From contig WPIO01000012.1 in the NCBI GenBank assembly GCA_009760855.2, forward strand, positions 5,768,501-5,832,500: a stretch of 64,000 nt of DNA, in the 5' to 3' direction. The translations under genes were made by a program, and so were the position numbers. Under the pieces are notes generated by a model that saw only the letters and a list, made by a program, of their open reading frames with translations, did no database searches and was not told the origin of the DNA. Shown here piece after piece: positions 49,866 through 62,484 of the stretch. The DNA comes from Cristatella mucedo (lineage: Eukaryota > Bryozoa > Phylactolaemata > Cristatellidae). Each line of letters starts with the position of its first letter. Positions within the stretch are counted from its first letter, which is position 1.

Positions 49866-50480
49866 AGTCCCTCGTAACAAAGCTGTAGTCAGGCCACTCA
49901 TTAAAATCGCCGTAGTCAGGCCACTCATCAAAAAGGCGACCTAAAGTCACGAGAAACAAAGATCGCTTCCTCTAAACTCTTTCCTGCTATTCTTATCCGA
50001 GGCACTTGAGCGAAAAGTAGCTTAGCAGTTACACGGTGAGATGATTTAACCCGATCTAGGTGGCCAATTCCAGTCGGAGTTTTGAGCTAGTCATTCCACA
50101 GGAACTGTTCCGCTACGGGTTTAAAATCACCGTAACAACGTTGACCAGGGTAGGGCCTCTGACAGTTTTCCTACATCTCGTAGTAGCATTTGAAGTGATT
50201 GCCAAACCAAATCTCAAACCTCTCGAGGTGCCTACGCATCACTGGCGCGGCGTCTAGCCGGGTTAGATCCCACCTCAAAATATATGTCAGAGTGCTAATG
50301 TAAATGGCTCTTGGCCCTCCAGGAAACACTTAAAGTATGCGGTATCTCAGGGTTCGATCTTTAGCCCCCCTACTATTTTCACTATCTATGCTCTCCTCAT
50401 AGCTGATGTGAACGCCAAACACAATTTCGAATACTCTACCTACCCTTCAACCCTTCTCAATCTTACTGTCATAATATCGG
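49866..50480 (+). mobile_element. LINE reverse transcriptase, N-terminal remnant
   Basis: Broken frames give AVVRPLIK-like blocks near 49886 and 49912, a PFLSE-like block and an FQSEF block near 50080, the pre-palm part of an L2/CR1-type RT. A ~31-bp local duplication (GTAGTCAGGCCACTCAT twice) opens it. It probably belongs with the element that continues at 50481. Confidence 0.65.
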
Positions 50481-51770
50481 TCACAAAGTCTTTCTCGGGC
50501 GCCTCTCATCCCGCCTGAGCATCACTGGCGCTGCGCTGAAATGGTTCAGGTCCTATATCAATGGGAGACTCCAGAGTATTGATGTGAATAGACAAAATCA
50601 TTCGAGGAACCTCTGAAATATGGGGTACCTCAGGGCTCTGTGCTTGGTTTGGTTATTTTCACGGTTAATACTCTCCCTCTTGCAGATGTGATTACTAGGA
50701 AAATCTAGGCATTCACTTCTTTGCAGATGACACTCAATTGTACCTGTGCTTTGATATCTCCCAGCCCTCGAACACGTCGAATTATCTCAACTCCCTTGTT
50801 GCATGTTTTGATGACATTCACACATGGTTGGCAGCAAACTTTCTTAAATCAAATGATGATAAAACCAACTTAATGGTTATTGGCCAACCGAGTGTGATCC
50901 AGAAATTGGAAGGTTAACGCTCACGATCGGCTCTGTCAGCATAAGTCCTGTTGAATCTGCACGAAATTTAGGCGTCCTGTTCCAAAGTGACGTTTCATTA
51001 GACGACCACATCAGCTCCACAGTCAAGTCTGCCTACTTTCAGCTACATAAATTGCTAAATTTGGATTTTCATAGATAGGAATATAACACCTAACTCGACC
51101 ATGCATTTGTGACATCCTGTCTCGACTTCTGTGACTCACTACTTGCAGGTCTACCTGCCTATGCAGCCAGGCACTTACAGCTGGTGCAAAACTCTGCTGC
51201 TAGGTCTGTCGTGAGCGTTGCAGTTGCCACATCAAACCACTTCTCGCCAACCTGCACTGGCTTTCAGTCAAGCAACGCATTGACTTCTTAGTTTTCTCGC
51301 TCACAATTTTGGGTGCCTTCCGTCTTTGGTTCCAGCCGACCTATTAGACCTTCTCCCCCACCAGGCCAAGCATCATAACATCTTCTTTTCGGAAACTAAA
51401 TGCTTACCTATACCTCGTACAAACCTCTAATCCTTTGGAGACCGTGCCTTTAGTTCATATGCTTCCAAAGCCTGGAGCTCACTTTCGAACTGCGTCACAA
51501 CACATTCTGACTTGACCACGTTTAAAAAGAAACCAAAAGCGCATCTACTTATCACAGCAGTTAGTGGGCCCTTGCGATTCGTTCATTACGTGCGTATGCA
51601 TGCTGCCACTGTGTATGCTGCCACTGGCTATATTTGCAAGTTGACCCTGTGCATGCTACCACTAATCATTGATCATGCTTCCTTTGCAGCAGATATAAAG
51701 TGCCTAGAAAGAATATGGGTTATCTGAGGGCGCTATATCAAATGTATTATTTTCGTATTATTATTCATCT
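50481..51770 (+). mobile_element. LINE B with broken RT, most complete copy
   Basis: Successive frames give LKWFRSYI, a degraded [24 protein letters not shown] (near 50725), FLKSNDDKTNLMVIGQP, SRLDFCDSLLAGLP (51109-51160), the C-terminal SFGDRAF-like block, and the untranslated region. The tail AAAGTGCC...GGCGCTAT and ATT repeats end it near 51770. Frameshifts make it inactive. It shows that LINE B is a full RT-coding family. Confidence 0.85.
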
Positions 51771-52500
51771 TGAGCTACACCTGACTTACTTACCTCACTA
51801 GCATCCTGCATTGGCGAAATTCTTGCTTGGATGGCCGTTAGCTTCATGAAGATTGATGACGATAAGATCAAACGAATATTTAGGGGCAAGCCAAGTGTCA
51901 CCCTAAATTTAGAGACCTCACCCTCAAGATGGGTTCATCTGGCATCGCTCTCGTGACGTCCGTCCGTAATATGGGCGTACTATTCTAAAATTACGTCATT
52001 ATATGTACACATGTCCACCGTTGTCAAGGCCTACTTTCAACTGGAGAACAACGCAAAAACCGTGGCCACAGACAAGATTAGGATAGCCAAATTATTTCAC
52101 GCGTTTGTGATGTCAAATCTGGATTAATCAAAGTGCCTACCTTCAGAACGCACGCACGTTCCCTTAATCTTCGGCAATTGGTACAAAGGTCAACATTCAC
52201 TCTGGTTTGTCCTCAGCGGCGGTGCTGCCACATAGTACCACTTCTCCCTATCAAGCATCGAATCGGCTTTAAGATGCTCTCTTAGGCGTACAGGTTGGCT
52301 CACACACTTGCACCAGTCTGCCTTTCCGACCGTCTTGGTTCCTCAGCGTGTTCTCGCAAAATCCGCTCCTCGGCCTGCGAACTTCTCGACACCATTACGT
52401 CTCGCCATCACTCCCACTATTGACATAATCGACTTCCGGTCGCTCAAGTTTCACCTAAGACACATCCGTCGAGCTCAGCTTTCACAGCTCTCAGTGAACT
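51771..52500 (+). mobile_element. Second LINE RT remnant, related to LINE B
   Basis: Frames give FMKIDDDKI near 51852, VKAYFQL near 52025, FHAFVMSNLD near 52097 and a C-terminal FSTPLRLAI block (52308-52500). Order and spacing match LINE B, but divergence is higher and no tail is seen. Confidence 0.6.
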
Positions 52501-52508
52501 AATTTGCA

Positions 52509-52510
<2 letters not shown>

Positions 52511-52562
<52 letters not shown>
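52511..52562. repeat. (CT)n microsatellite
   Basis: Uninterrupted CT run. Confidence 0.95.
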
Positions 52563-52565
<3 letters not shown>

Positions 52566-52955
52566 CGTCCGCCCCCTGGGAGCTTTTCAATGCAGGATTG
52601 TGCAGCGGAGGCTCCGCATTTGGGCCGCTGTCAGTCCGGTGCCAGTGTCGGCCCACCCACGGAGGCGCCGGTTGGAGAGACAGTTACCAGCACGGTGCTC
52701 GCTCCCAAACGACGCTGCCGACCGGCTGAGAAATGACGCAAAGCATATCCACAGCGAAAGGCTGCGAGACGATTTGATTTTCTGTCGGGTCCTTTAGTAG
52801 ACGACGACGACGACCCGCCAGTGTGCGCAGGACGCGCTCCGCTCCGCCGAGTGGGCGCTCGTCGCTGGCCGCGCTGCGGGCAGCACGCCCCCGCGGCTGA
52901 AGAAGTCGGCAGAATCTGATATACAGAACAGCTGGAGCAACTCGATGCATCAGCG

Positions 52956-52957
52956 GA

Positions 52958-53038
<81 letters not shown>
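52956..53038. repeat. (GGC)n array, ~27 units
   Basis: Pure GGC, read as polyalanine in one plus-strand frame starting at 52945. That frame shows no domain after the alanines, so it is not called as a gene. Confidence 0.95.
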
Positions 53039-53039
<1 letters not shown>

Positions 53040-53640
53040 TGCGGCGGCGGCCCGCACTTCCTATCCGTCGCCGAGATGCAGCAGGGCTAGCGTCCGCCGC
53101 AGTGGCGGAATCGAGTCCAAAACACGTGAGGGGATATGCTCGTTCGACACCCTTTTCTGCACTGACCGAAAAGGTGAAGAGCTAATATTGCAGATCTTTA
53201 TATACGTGAATCGGGCGAACTAAAAAGTCAGTTAACTGGTCGATCGTCCCTCGTCATTTAGAGATAAGTACATTTACATTCATTATGTAGTGTGATGCAA
53301 AAAGCTGCAATACTTCTAGGTGGGTTTGGCATTACTGACACATATTTATCCAGGCTATTAGCTTTTCTCTACATTAAACCCAAAATGACGAACCGAATGC
53401 TTAAATACCCACTAGAAAAAACTTCTGTACAGTACGGTTACTACTGTACTAGGCTTATGTTATATCGTTTTCAATAGTTAGCCAGTAGGAATTTATTTAC
53501 TCAACACCATTTTTCGGCAGCATGGTCGAAGGCAAGAATAACGTCAATAAATTTGAACTAATAAATACATCGATGATTCCACCCAGACGCTAGCAATGCG
53601 ATGAGAATTTTTTAAGTATTAGCGGACAAAATAAAGTAGA

Positions 53641-53648
53641 TATATATC

Positions 53649-53704
<56 letters not shown>
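53641..53704. repeat. (AT)n microsatellite
   Basis: Near-pure AT repeat. Confidence 0.95.
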
Positions 53705-53709
<5 letters not shown>

Positions 53710-53921
53710 CACGTAAGATACTGTATGCATCTTCGTGTTTAAACACAATGATTGATGAGACCAAATGGACTGATACGCTGGTCAGTTACTTATAGCACAG
53801 GCACAGATGATTTTTCGGTGTGGCCTTCACCTGACACAACCGAGTTAAAACTAAAGTGGAATCGAGGCAAATTGAGGACGTAATTAGCAGAGCATTAGTT
53901 GTGAATAAAGACGGTGAAAGG

Positions 53922-54083
53922 AAGCTGCTTTAAAAGAATCAGCGTTGCACGGAAAGTTTGGATGTGAAATTCACAGTCTGGAATTCGCAAAGGATAACCA
54001 ATTTTGCCGAAAAACTATTTGAGCGAAAGAAAAGAAGAGCAGCTAAGCTACATTCCAGAGCGCGAGAGAGACGCTGAGAGACG

Positions 54084-54085
<2 letters not shown>
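53922..54085 (+). repeat. GA-tailed dispersed repeat, copy 1
   Basis: From AAGCTGCTTTAAAAGAATCAGC to GAGAGACGCACACAG this ~165-bp block matches, inverted, the block at 57170-57330. Both lead inward into long GA/CT arrays. Coding potential is not evident. Family unknown. Confidence 0.85.
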
Positions 54086-54182
<97 letters not shown>

Positions 54183-54267
54183 GCGGGGGAGACAGACAGA
54201 GACAGAGAGACACACACACACACACACACACACACAGAACAGAGAGACAGAGAGACAGAGAGAGATA

Positions 54268-54340
<73 letters not shown>
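54086..54340. repeat. GA / CA / GA compound microsatellite
   Basis: (GA) run to about 54180, a CAGAGACAGAG stretch with a CA run (54210-54234), and a second (GA) run to about 54338. Confidence 0.93.
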
Positions 54341-54342
<2 letters not shown>

Positions 54343-54629
54343 GCAGGGCAGTAACTATCGCGGCGGCCGCCACCCGCGGCGTCAATTGCAGGCATTACTT
54401 AACATCTTTATGCTAAGCGAGAGCGAGCTGCTCGCGCGATGACTTTCGGCCACTTTTGTCAATACGGGGCTCGGGTGGCGCGCACGTCTCTCGCTCTCTC
54501 GTTCCCGATCAAAAGACGTAAAAGCTAATTTGACCCACTTCCCAGCTGCCGATAGCGTGAGGCGTACGTGCGAGAAGCGACGTCTGGACTCGCGTGCCAA
54601 TTAGAGTACCTGAGAGGCGCTGCCGGGAC

Positions 54630-54652
54630 GCGCGCGCGCGCGCGCGCGCGCC
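54630..54652. repeat. (CG)11 run
   Basis: Alternating CG at 54630-54652, inside a CpG-rich patch (54.3-55.3 kb). Confidence 0.9.
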
Positions 54653-55498
54653 TAGCCCGCCGACTATTTCTGACACGATGAGACGACAAAGAGCATGACA
54701 AAAAAATAGCCAAATTGCAGCCGCGAGTGTCTGCCACGAGCTGCGGGCCATAAAAGTGGCCAGCTCGCGCCCGTACGCACGACGAAACGCGGCCGCGAAC
54801 TCACCGCGGGCGAATAAAAGCTGGACATAAAAATTGCAAGATGCTCGATGGCGGACGCCCGAGAACCATGGAAAAGAAAAGAAGGAGGACCCGCCGGAAA
54901 TGCACCTGGCGCCCGTCCTTCGCTCGCACGCGTGCTAGCGAAGGAAGAGCCGCGCGTGACAAAGACTCTCCGAACTCGCTGCACACGCTTCTCACTGGGA
55001 CAGCCACAAATTAGCGACGGCGGCGGCAGAGCGCGAGCGGTTGGAAACACCGGAAAGCCGCCGCCACCGCTGCGCCTCCGCTAACGCGCTGAGCTGAGAA
55101 AAATCCCAGTAGGCGCCGTTGGCCGCCATCCGTCGTAGACGCTCGTGGACGCTGGCGGATTCCTCTCCACCAAAAATTCGAAAGCCGACGGGACGCCCGT
55201 TGCATCCCCAAAATGCACTGACCTCGTCGCGGTAGCGCAGCCCGCGGTAGTGCTGCTTTCGGCCCGACGCAGTGCGGCTCGGCCCGGCGCCGAAATTTCA
55301 GATCAAACTGAGATTTTTGGGGCATTGCACTGAGTTGAGTCAAGTATGAGCCGCCTTTGACCAAGGATTTATGTAATCGGAACTTTAAATGCTACGCTAG
55401 TGCACATGTATGCCAACTTCACGATTACATCCGATAGGGATACATGCCTAGCTCAAGAAAGCGTGACAAATGCACAGTAAAAAAGAAATCCTCGCTGA

Positions 55499-55658
55499 TT
55501 AAACAGCCTCTTTTTGTATAGCGATAGAAGAGCCTTTACGGCTATCACCACCGCTTGCAGTGGCGATAAAAAATCGCCCACCGCAGGAATCGAACCCACG
55601 ACCTCGGAACCGAGGTCGTGAAAGCAACCGCCTTACCTAGTGTGCCATCACGGCTCAC
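55499..55658 (-). mobile_element. SINE1 copy, well preserved
   Basis: The minus strand has the head GAGCCGTGATGGCACACTAG, hairpin CACGACCTCGG/CCGAGGTCGTG, B box GGTTCGATTCC, body hairpin GCCACTGCAAGCGGTGG and end CTATACAAAAAGAGGCTG. Confidence 0.88.
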
Positions 55659-55941
55659 CTAAAAGCGAAGCCTGTGATGACGTGGAAAGCAGACGCACCG
55701 TGGACGCAGTGAAGGATAAAGATTAAGATGCCTCTTACCGCACCTCGAAGGAATATCGCTCCCTTATTAACATCCACAACTTACTACACGCATATACTTA
55801 CAGCAAACATTTTCTAGTCGTCAAGAACTTTTTCGGTACCAAAGGCCCGACAGCCGATTTACACCAAATGCTGACAAGCAATGCCTGCCACGCCTTGGGT
55901 ATTCCAAACCCAAGTAAGTTGCTGTGATAGATCAACCTCTC

Positions 55942-55942
55942 T

Positions 55943-56008
<66 letters not shown>

Positions 56009-56147
56009 TCTGTGCGCGCGAGAGCGCGCGCGTGCGTGTGTGTGTCTGTCTCTGTCTCTCACTGTCTCTGTCTCTCTCACTGTCTCTCCGTCTCTCTTTG
56101 TCTCTTGTCTCTCTCTGCGTCTCACTGTCTCTGTGACTTTGTGCGTG

Positions 56148-56202
<55 letters not shown>

Positions 56203-56245
56203 TTGTCTATCTCTGTATCTGTCTCTGTCTCTCTGTCTCTGTCTC
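55942..56245. repeat. CT-rich microsatellite, left part
   Basis: (CT)n with GTCT and TTTCT variants and a GCGCGC patch at about 56013-56038. It continues after the LINE B insertion at 56743. Confidence 0.93.
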
Positions 56246-56250
56246 ACTAT

Positions 56251-56740
56251 TCTATGGCTCCAGCCTATCTTTCAGATATACTACCCCATCAGGCCAAGCA
56301 TCGTACCACCCGCTTTTCGGAATCCAACAGTCTGGAAATACCTCGTACAAACCTTAAATCCTTCGGAGACCGTGCATTTAGTTCGTATGCTCCCACAGCA
56401 TGGAACTCCCTCCCGACCTGCGTCAGAACATCCCCCGACCTGACCACATTTAAAAGGAACCTAAAAACACACCTATTTAGGACAGCATTTAGCGGGTCCC
56501 TGTGATTCGTCCTTGATGTGCTTATGCGTGCTGACACTGTGCATGCTGCCACTAACCACATTCGCATGCTGACCCTGTGCATGTCACCCCTAACCATATA
56601 ATTCAATTCGTTTGTTTTTCAAGCATGATTTTACTTACCATTCAGTTGCATTTCACTTTGCAGCAAATGTAAAGCGCCTAGAGAGAGATTAAGTTCTCTG
56701 AGGGCGCTTTATCAAGTGAATTATTATTATTATTATTACT
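56251..56740 (+). mobile_element. LINE B, young copy inserted into a CT microsatellite
   Basis: An open C-terminal frame (MAPAYLSDILPHQAKH, SFGDRAFSSYAPTAWNSLPT, FKRNLKTHLFRTAF) is followed by the untranslated region, a perfect AAAGCGCC/GGCGCTTT hairpin and ATT repeats (56720-56738). ACTAT is present on both sides (56246-56250 and 56738-56742) and may be the target duplication. The protein matches the copy at 16264-16838 with very few changes. It is 5'-truncated and non-functional. Confidence 0.9.
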
Positions 56741-56742
56741 AT

Positions 56743-57166
<424 letters not shown>

Positions 57167-57169
57167 GTC

Positions 57170-57330
57170 TCTTCGTGTCTCTCTTGCACTCTGGAATGTA
57201 GCTTAGCTGCTCTCCTTTTCTCTCGCTCAAATAGTTTTTCCGCAAAATTGGTTATCCTTTGCGAATTCCAGACTGTGAATCTCACATCCAAAATTCCCTT
57301 GTAACGCTGATTCTTTTGAAGCAGCTTTGA
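57170..57330 (-). repeat. GA-tailed dispersed repeat, copy 2
   Basis: The reverse complement matches 53922-54085 over its whole length with few differences. The pair encloses about 3.1 kb. Confidence 0.85.
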
Positions 57331-57970
57331 AGCAGCAACCCCGCGCCATCCGCGGCACGTCCGGCTGGATTTCCGGCATAGCGGCACTCACGCTGCCACG
57401 ACTTGCGAGAATTCGCATAACTGGCAGCATCTTTCCAGTTTGTATTCTCGTGGCGATCGTATATTCCATTGCCACATAGGCGCAACTGTGTACAGCACCA
57501 GACTTAGTGTAACAATCTTAAAAGTCCATAGAAGAACTAACTATTCCTTGCGATGTGCGGCTATACTTCCTAAAGCATGAGTGTGACGTATCCAGCGGGT
57601 ATTGGTTACAATTCAGGAGCCGCTAGTAAGTTTCAACCCCGTCCTAATCTGGGTGATGCAGCATGCCAAAGCATCAGTACCGTCACGGTGAACACAGATT
57701 AGCAGCTGGTAGTGCTTCGAGGAGGAACGGGGCGGGCGGGATCTCGTAAGTGATCCATGGCGGAAGCGGCATAAGAGAACCGAAGGAAGCGGTCAGCAGG
57801 CACTCGCTTTTTTGGAGCCAGGCGAGTAATTTAGCCAAACCAGCCACCGTTGGCGCATCGGCACGTGCCGTTTTCTTTCCGGCTCGTACAATGCGCGTAG
57901 AATATGCATAGAATGAGATTTTTCTTTCTTAGGATGCTGCGAGGACGTCTTCTCCCACGCATAATATTTG

Positions 57971-58136
57971 GGCAGCCATGACGGCGCACTAGCTAAGGCG
58001 GTCGCTATTCATGACCTCGTTGCCGAGGTCGCGAATTCGAATCCTGAGGTGGGTGATTCTTTATCGCCACTGCAAGTGGCGGTGATCGCCGTAAAGGCTC
58101 TTCTGTTGCCATAAAAAGAGGCTGCCAATTCAGCTA
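57971..58136 (+). mobile_element. SINE1 copy
   Basis: The head GCAGCCATGACGGCGCACTAG is followed by GACCTCG...CGAGGTC hairpin, B box ATTCGAATCC, perfect body hairpin CGCCACT/AGTGGCG and an end CATAAAAAGAGGCTG. Confidence 0.82.
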
Positions 58137-58799
58137 GAATGTTTTATCATTATTGTCCGCCCGCGACTACTCCGCGTTCGCTCCGTTCGAGTAGCAAGTG
58201 TTCCGTTGCAGGGGGTAGCATATTTGCAGCCGCGTTTGTACCAGGTTCCTATTGTTATCGGGTTGACGCATAGCGTTTTGAAAACGATGCGCAACGAGCT
58301 CTCTTCTTAAGCAAATTATAGCTCGAGCTAATGGCAAGTGCCGCAGATGGAGCGAACGCGGAAGAAACTCTCGGTGGTGGGAGGAGGGCCACGCTTGCGA
58401 GCCACAGCAGAATGCGCAGGCCGCGCCTGCTGCCCACAGGGTACTGGGCTACTAGAACCTTTTGGAAACTTGTAGAGCTCATGCAGCGCTAATTATCAAT
58501 GACGTGTGGACCTTCTAAAACCAGCTAGAAGCTTACAGAACTAAATGCCTTAAGCAATATCACCGCTCTCTAATGATTCATATTTTTAATTATTAAATCT
58601 CTAATATTACGCATGCAGCCATCGAAGATGCTGGTAACCTTACCTGTCAGTCTTTCATATAAAATTTTTTGCTCGTCTATCAGTAGCATTTTATTTGGGT
58701 AAGATATCCCGAAGTATTATCATAGCGCGATACAGAAAGAAGAGTATGTCGTACATGTCAAGTCGTCCTCGGGAGCTAAATTTAGTTTTGGACGGCAGA

Positions 58800-58887
58800 G
58801 GCGATAGCCTTATTAGCTTATCCATTTATTAGCTTATTCATTTATCATTATTAGCTTATCCATTATTCTTGTTAGCTTATCCATTAG
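58800..58887. repeat. Short tandem repeat TTAGCTTATCCAT
   Basis: About four imperfect copies of a 13-bp motif with variable ATT spacers. Confidence 0.75.
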
Positions 58888-59224
58888 GGCAGATAGCTAA
58901 GCGGCTCAAAGCTGACAGAATTTTGCCACTCGCTATCTGCAGTACTACAGTAAAAGGCACACTGAGGTTTTTTACGATGGCCATTCAGCACTTCTGCTCG
59001 CGAAATGATCCAATGTTAGTGGGACGCACCTGCCGAAAATGGCGGGCACCATGAATTGCCAAGCGTTGCTTGACTGTCTAACCGAAATTTCCCTCTTTAT
59101 TTTTCTCCATTATGATAAAATATTGATAGACCGGAAAGTATACAGTCATAGATAGACATTAGCGACACAAAGGATGAGTGCAAGAAAGCCAGCTATAGTG
59201 CAAGAAAGCCAGCTATATAACCTG

Positions 59225-59248
59225 CCTGTACGTACACAGCACACACAA

Positions 59249-59279
<31 letters not shown>

Positions 59280-59350
59280 CTCGCGCACGCACGCACGCAC
59301 GCATACACACACACACGCAAGCACGCACTCACGCGCGCGCGCACACGCAT
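59225..59350. repeat. CA-rich microsatellite
   Basis: CA and CACG repeats with AAACA interruptions, ending in an alternating GC stretch (about 59332-59343). A ~20-bp duplication of GTGCAAGAAAGCCAGCTATA precedes it (59178-59217). Confidence 0.9.
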
Positions 59351-59649
59351 AGCAATGCGTGCAGAGAGAGGTAGAGATAGTCTGATAGATAGATAGACAT
59401 ACAGAGAAAGAGAGGAAGAAAGATAGAAGAGAGTCGATGGTGAGAAAGGGCAAAGCGACCGTCTCATCTTGCACATGATAGTGTGCTAGCGCTCGCGAGC
59501 ATGAGAACAGGCCTTCGGCCACCGCCAATCTACTCTCGCGGGTGCCCGTCATTTCCGGCTTTCCGGCACCGACCGCACGGCGACGTATTACAGACAGCAG
59601 CTGCAGCCGTAAGAGACCCTCGAGCACCAAGCGGCGCCACTTCATTTCG

Positions 59650-59783
59650 CTGGCTGGCAATTTGGACGCAGTGGCCCGGCGGGCAAGATGCTCGCCTTGT
59701 CCGACGCATGGGTCGCGGGCTCGAGTACTGCGGCATATGTGCAGCGCCTGGATAGGGATCGAGCTCCCTTTGGGCGCTGCGAA
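59650..59783 (+). mobile_element. SINE2 copy
   Basis: The head has GCAGTGGCCCGGCGGGCAAG and the B box GGGCTCGAGTACTG. The tail CAGCGCCTGGATAGGGATCG...GGGCGCTG is the shared hairpin, with an inner AGGGA/TCCCT pair in place of AGAGA/TCTCT. Confidence 0.75.
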
Positions 59784-60867
59784 GATGGCTTGTTTTCTAA
59801 TCCGTGGCCTTTTGGCCGGCCGCTCTCGAATGGATCGAAGATGGCCGCGCTCGGAGGCTTTGGGCGCAAGTACACCTACGTTCTGCCCACTCTCGGCCGA
59901 GCGAGGGCGCGCGCGCGCCAGAGGCGGTGCGCCGCGGGCGCTTCCGGCGCTGCGTCGACCTTGTCCTTTGTGCAGACGCACGTCCTACGTCTAGCGACCC
60001 ACCCACAGGCTGCAGGCGCACACGAGCGAGCTGGCTCTGAGTGGCCAGCCGGGATCATGGCCGACTATCATCGGCCACTTCGAAAAGCTCGCGGGGTTGG
60101 CATTTCTTTTCGGGTCCGCGGGCGTGCTCAGCTCGTCGCGTGCCCACGTTCTCGCGGCGCTGCGTCATCCGTACTTATTCAGAGCGGTCGAGTGGGCATT
60201 TGAAGACTATCGCGTGCGATCGTAGCTGCGGACCAAAAAGTTCAACTCAAGGACGCAGGGAGGGTGCCTAAAATCTCCCAGTAGCTCTCGAAGTAGAACT
60301 GCTGCTGGTCTAGGCTGCTCTAAAATTACATCTAAAATTACAGCTGTTCGATACGCCGCAGCCCAAAAATACCCTCTAGCTCCCCTCGCGGTAGCCCTAT
60401 CTCTAGGCGATTAGATGGCGCTTCAAGGGCGGGGGCTGTCGGGCTTCAAGAGCGGGGGAATAGCAAGTTTCATTTGGGGAGAGCTATCTGGCTTTGAGAG
60501 TGATGCAAAAGACTCGTCGAGCGGCGTGCAGACTCGATGCTTCAGACTCAGAGACTGTATAGCATTTCCGTCGGTAGGGCCTGAGAAGGACGCTAGCGTT
60601 GCATTCTTTAGGCTTACGCATTCAGGATCGGTTTCCACAAAGGACGCGATTCCTATTCGAGAGGACATATATGTTGTCTAACGTTGCTAATGATGTAGAT
60701 TACTTTTATATAGGTCTAACGATTATAAAAGCATTATTTATGGTTCACCTCCAGAGATTTAGTTCCATGTCGGTCTCTAAGGGTGATTAAATGGGTCTAA
60801 GAAAGTGCCGAAAAAACTTTTTTAATCATCTCTGCGGGCTTCTAAGCAGCGTCGACCGACGAGTATT

Positions 60868-60955
60868 TCTTCCTTTCCAGCAAATGTAAAGTATCCAGAC
60901 ATAGATTTAGTTTTCTCGGATTGCCTTCCAAATGCCTTATTACTTTTATTACTGG
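60868..60955 (+). mobile_element. LINE B 3' tail, old
   Basis: CAGCAAATGTAAAGTATCC followed by TTAGTTTTCTCGG and TTATTAC repeats. The hairpin arms no longer pair. Confidence 0.55.
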
Positions 60956-61973
60956 CCGTTGTAAGTCGTCTAAGAATGATAACGTTCGGTCAGGTCGATT
61001 CCGGTTGCTCAAGTACGGGACCGCAGAGTGGCCGCATGAAAAGTATCCATTGAGCTTTTAGCTCCTCCGACGGAAGTCTGCCCACCCTACCGATTGCCCA
61101 CTAACGTGCAGGGTGAAGGCCACCGGGCCTAAAGATTTAGTAGCTTGACTTATCGAGTATAAAGTAAGCTTCAATAGCGTTTCTAGAGGCTTGCTCGTGT
61201 CGCATATACAAGGTATTTTTTCCGGAGGACGGTGGGTAGCCAATTTCGTTCTGGACGGGGCGAGACTGGCTGCTAAAGCGACTCACCTTTCGGCGCGAAC
61301 TTTACGTGGCGTTTTCGAAAAAGCTATAATTTTCTAAATATGATATCATTTTTAGAGTTTCTAAATGAGGAGTCCTTTTTCAGCAGGTTGAAACGAGGAT
61401 TTCTGAGCAGAGCACCTTCGACGTGCTAGCATAGGTTCGTCAAATAGGGTTACGAGCTTCTTTGTAATGTGTCAAACATGGCATCCTCCGATGTGTAGTA
61501 TCGACACGGAGCTATAGAATTTCCAACGTTTTGTGTGAAGAGGCTAGCCATTAGCCAAATCGAACAGTTAAAATAACTGTAAAAGTTGAGAATGGCAATT
61601 GTATTTGGGGCCAAGGAGCTTTTCTGAAAAAATTGTGAATGGAAATCACTGACCTTGAGCCATGCGATTCGAGGCTCGTGGTTTAGCCTAACATAATGAA
61701 ATACTGGCTAAAAACCTCGAGTACGATCACCATAAAGCGATCACCACTTCGTCTCAAGCTCTCTTAGATGCCGTAAGCTCTAACAGCCTGTCAACTGCAA
61801 TCGTAAAATTTACGTGCGATCGGAAAATGCGCAAGGGTCGGGATCCGGTAGATGTCCAAGGTACGCCCCTTGTCGGTGGCTGACGGTAACTTGTAACTAT
61901 CCGTTAAGATTCATTGATGACCCTGCAGTATCTAAAGATCTCCATTTTCTCTATAAATGAGTCGACCCTCTAT
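60956..61973. other. Gene-free stretch
   Basis: No recognisable exon or repeat family. Confidence 0.4.
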
Positions 61974-62088
61974 CATTCTCTTCTCTCTCTCCCCCTCTCT
62001 CTCCCCCTCTCTCTCTCCCTATCTCTTCCTCTCTCCCTCTCTCTTCCTCTTTCTTCCTCTCTCTTACCCTCTCTCTCTCACTCTCTAT
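61974..62088. repeat. CT-rich microsatellite
   Basis: CTCT with CCCC and TTCCT interruptions. Confidence 0.9.
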
Positions 62089-62325
62089 GTATGTCCTTCT
62101 ATCTGCCGGTATCATTTGCCATTTCGTAGAGCACATCTTGTACACACAAGCTCGCTTATGCCGACTGATGGCGGTAACAAATGATGAGGAACGCTGGCTT
62201 ATGCATTGTGAGGCGCAGCACTGTTTGCATAACTCATTTATACGAAGAGACAAATTCGTACTCAAGTAATATGGCGACCCCTCTCATTCGTCGTCATCTA
62301 AATAAAATAAATAAATACTTTCTGA

Positions 62326-62484
62326 TTTAACAGCCTCTTTTGTATAGCAACAGAGGTGCCTTTAAGGCTGTCACCACCGCTTGTAGCGGCGATAAAGGAT
62401 CGCCCACCGCAGGATTCGAACCCACGACCTCGGCGCCGAGGTCGTGAAAATCAACCACCTCACCTAGTGAGCCATCACGGCTCA
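62326..62484 (-). mobile_element. SINE1 copy, well preserved
   Basis: The minus strand has the head GAGCCGTGATGGCTCACTAGG, hairpin CACGACCTCGG/CCGAGGTCGTG, B box GGTTCGAATCC, body hairpin CGCCGCT/AGCGGTG and end CTATACAAAAGAGGCTG. Confidence 0.88.

Noticed and set aside
52945-53223. Polyalanine protein gene starting MHQRM
   Set aside because: The alanines are a pure GGC array and the remainder has no recognisable domain or splice signal.
59193-59981. 262-codon minus-strand frame
   Set aside because: It crosses a CA microsatellite and a SINE2 copy; no conserved domain is seen.
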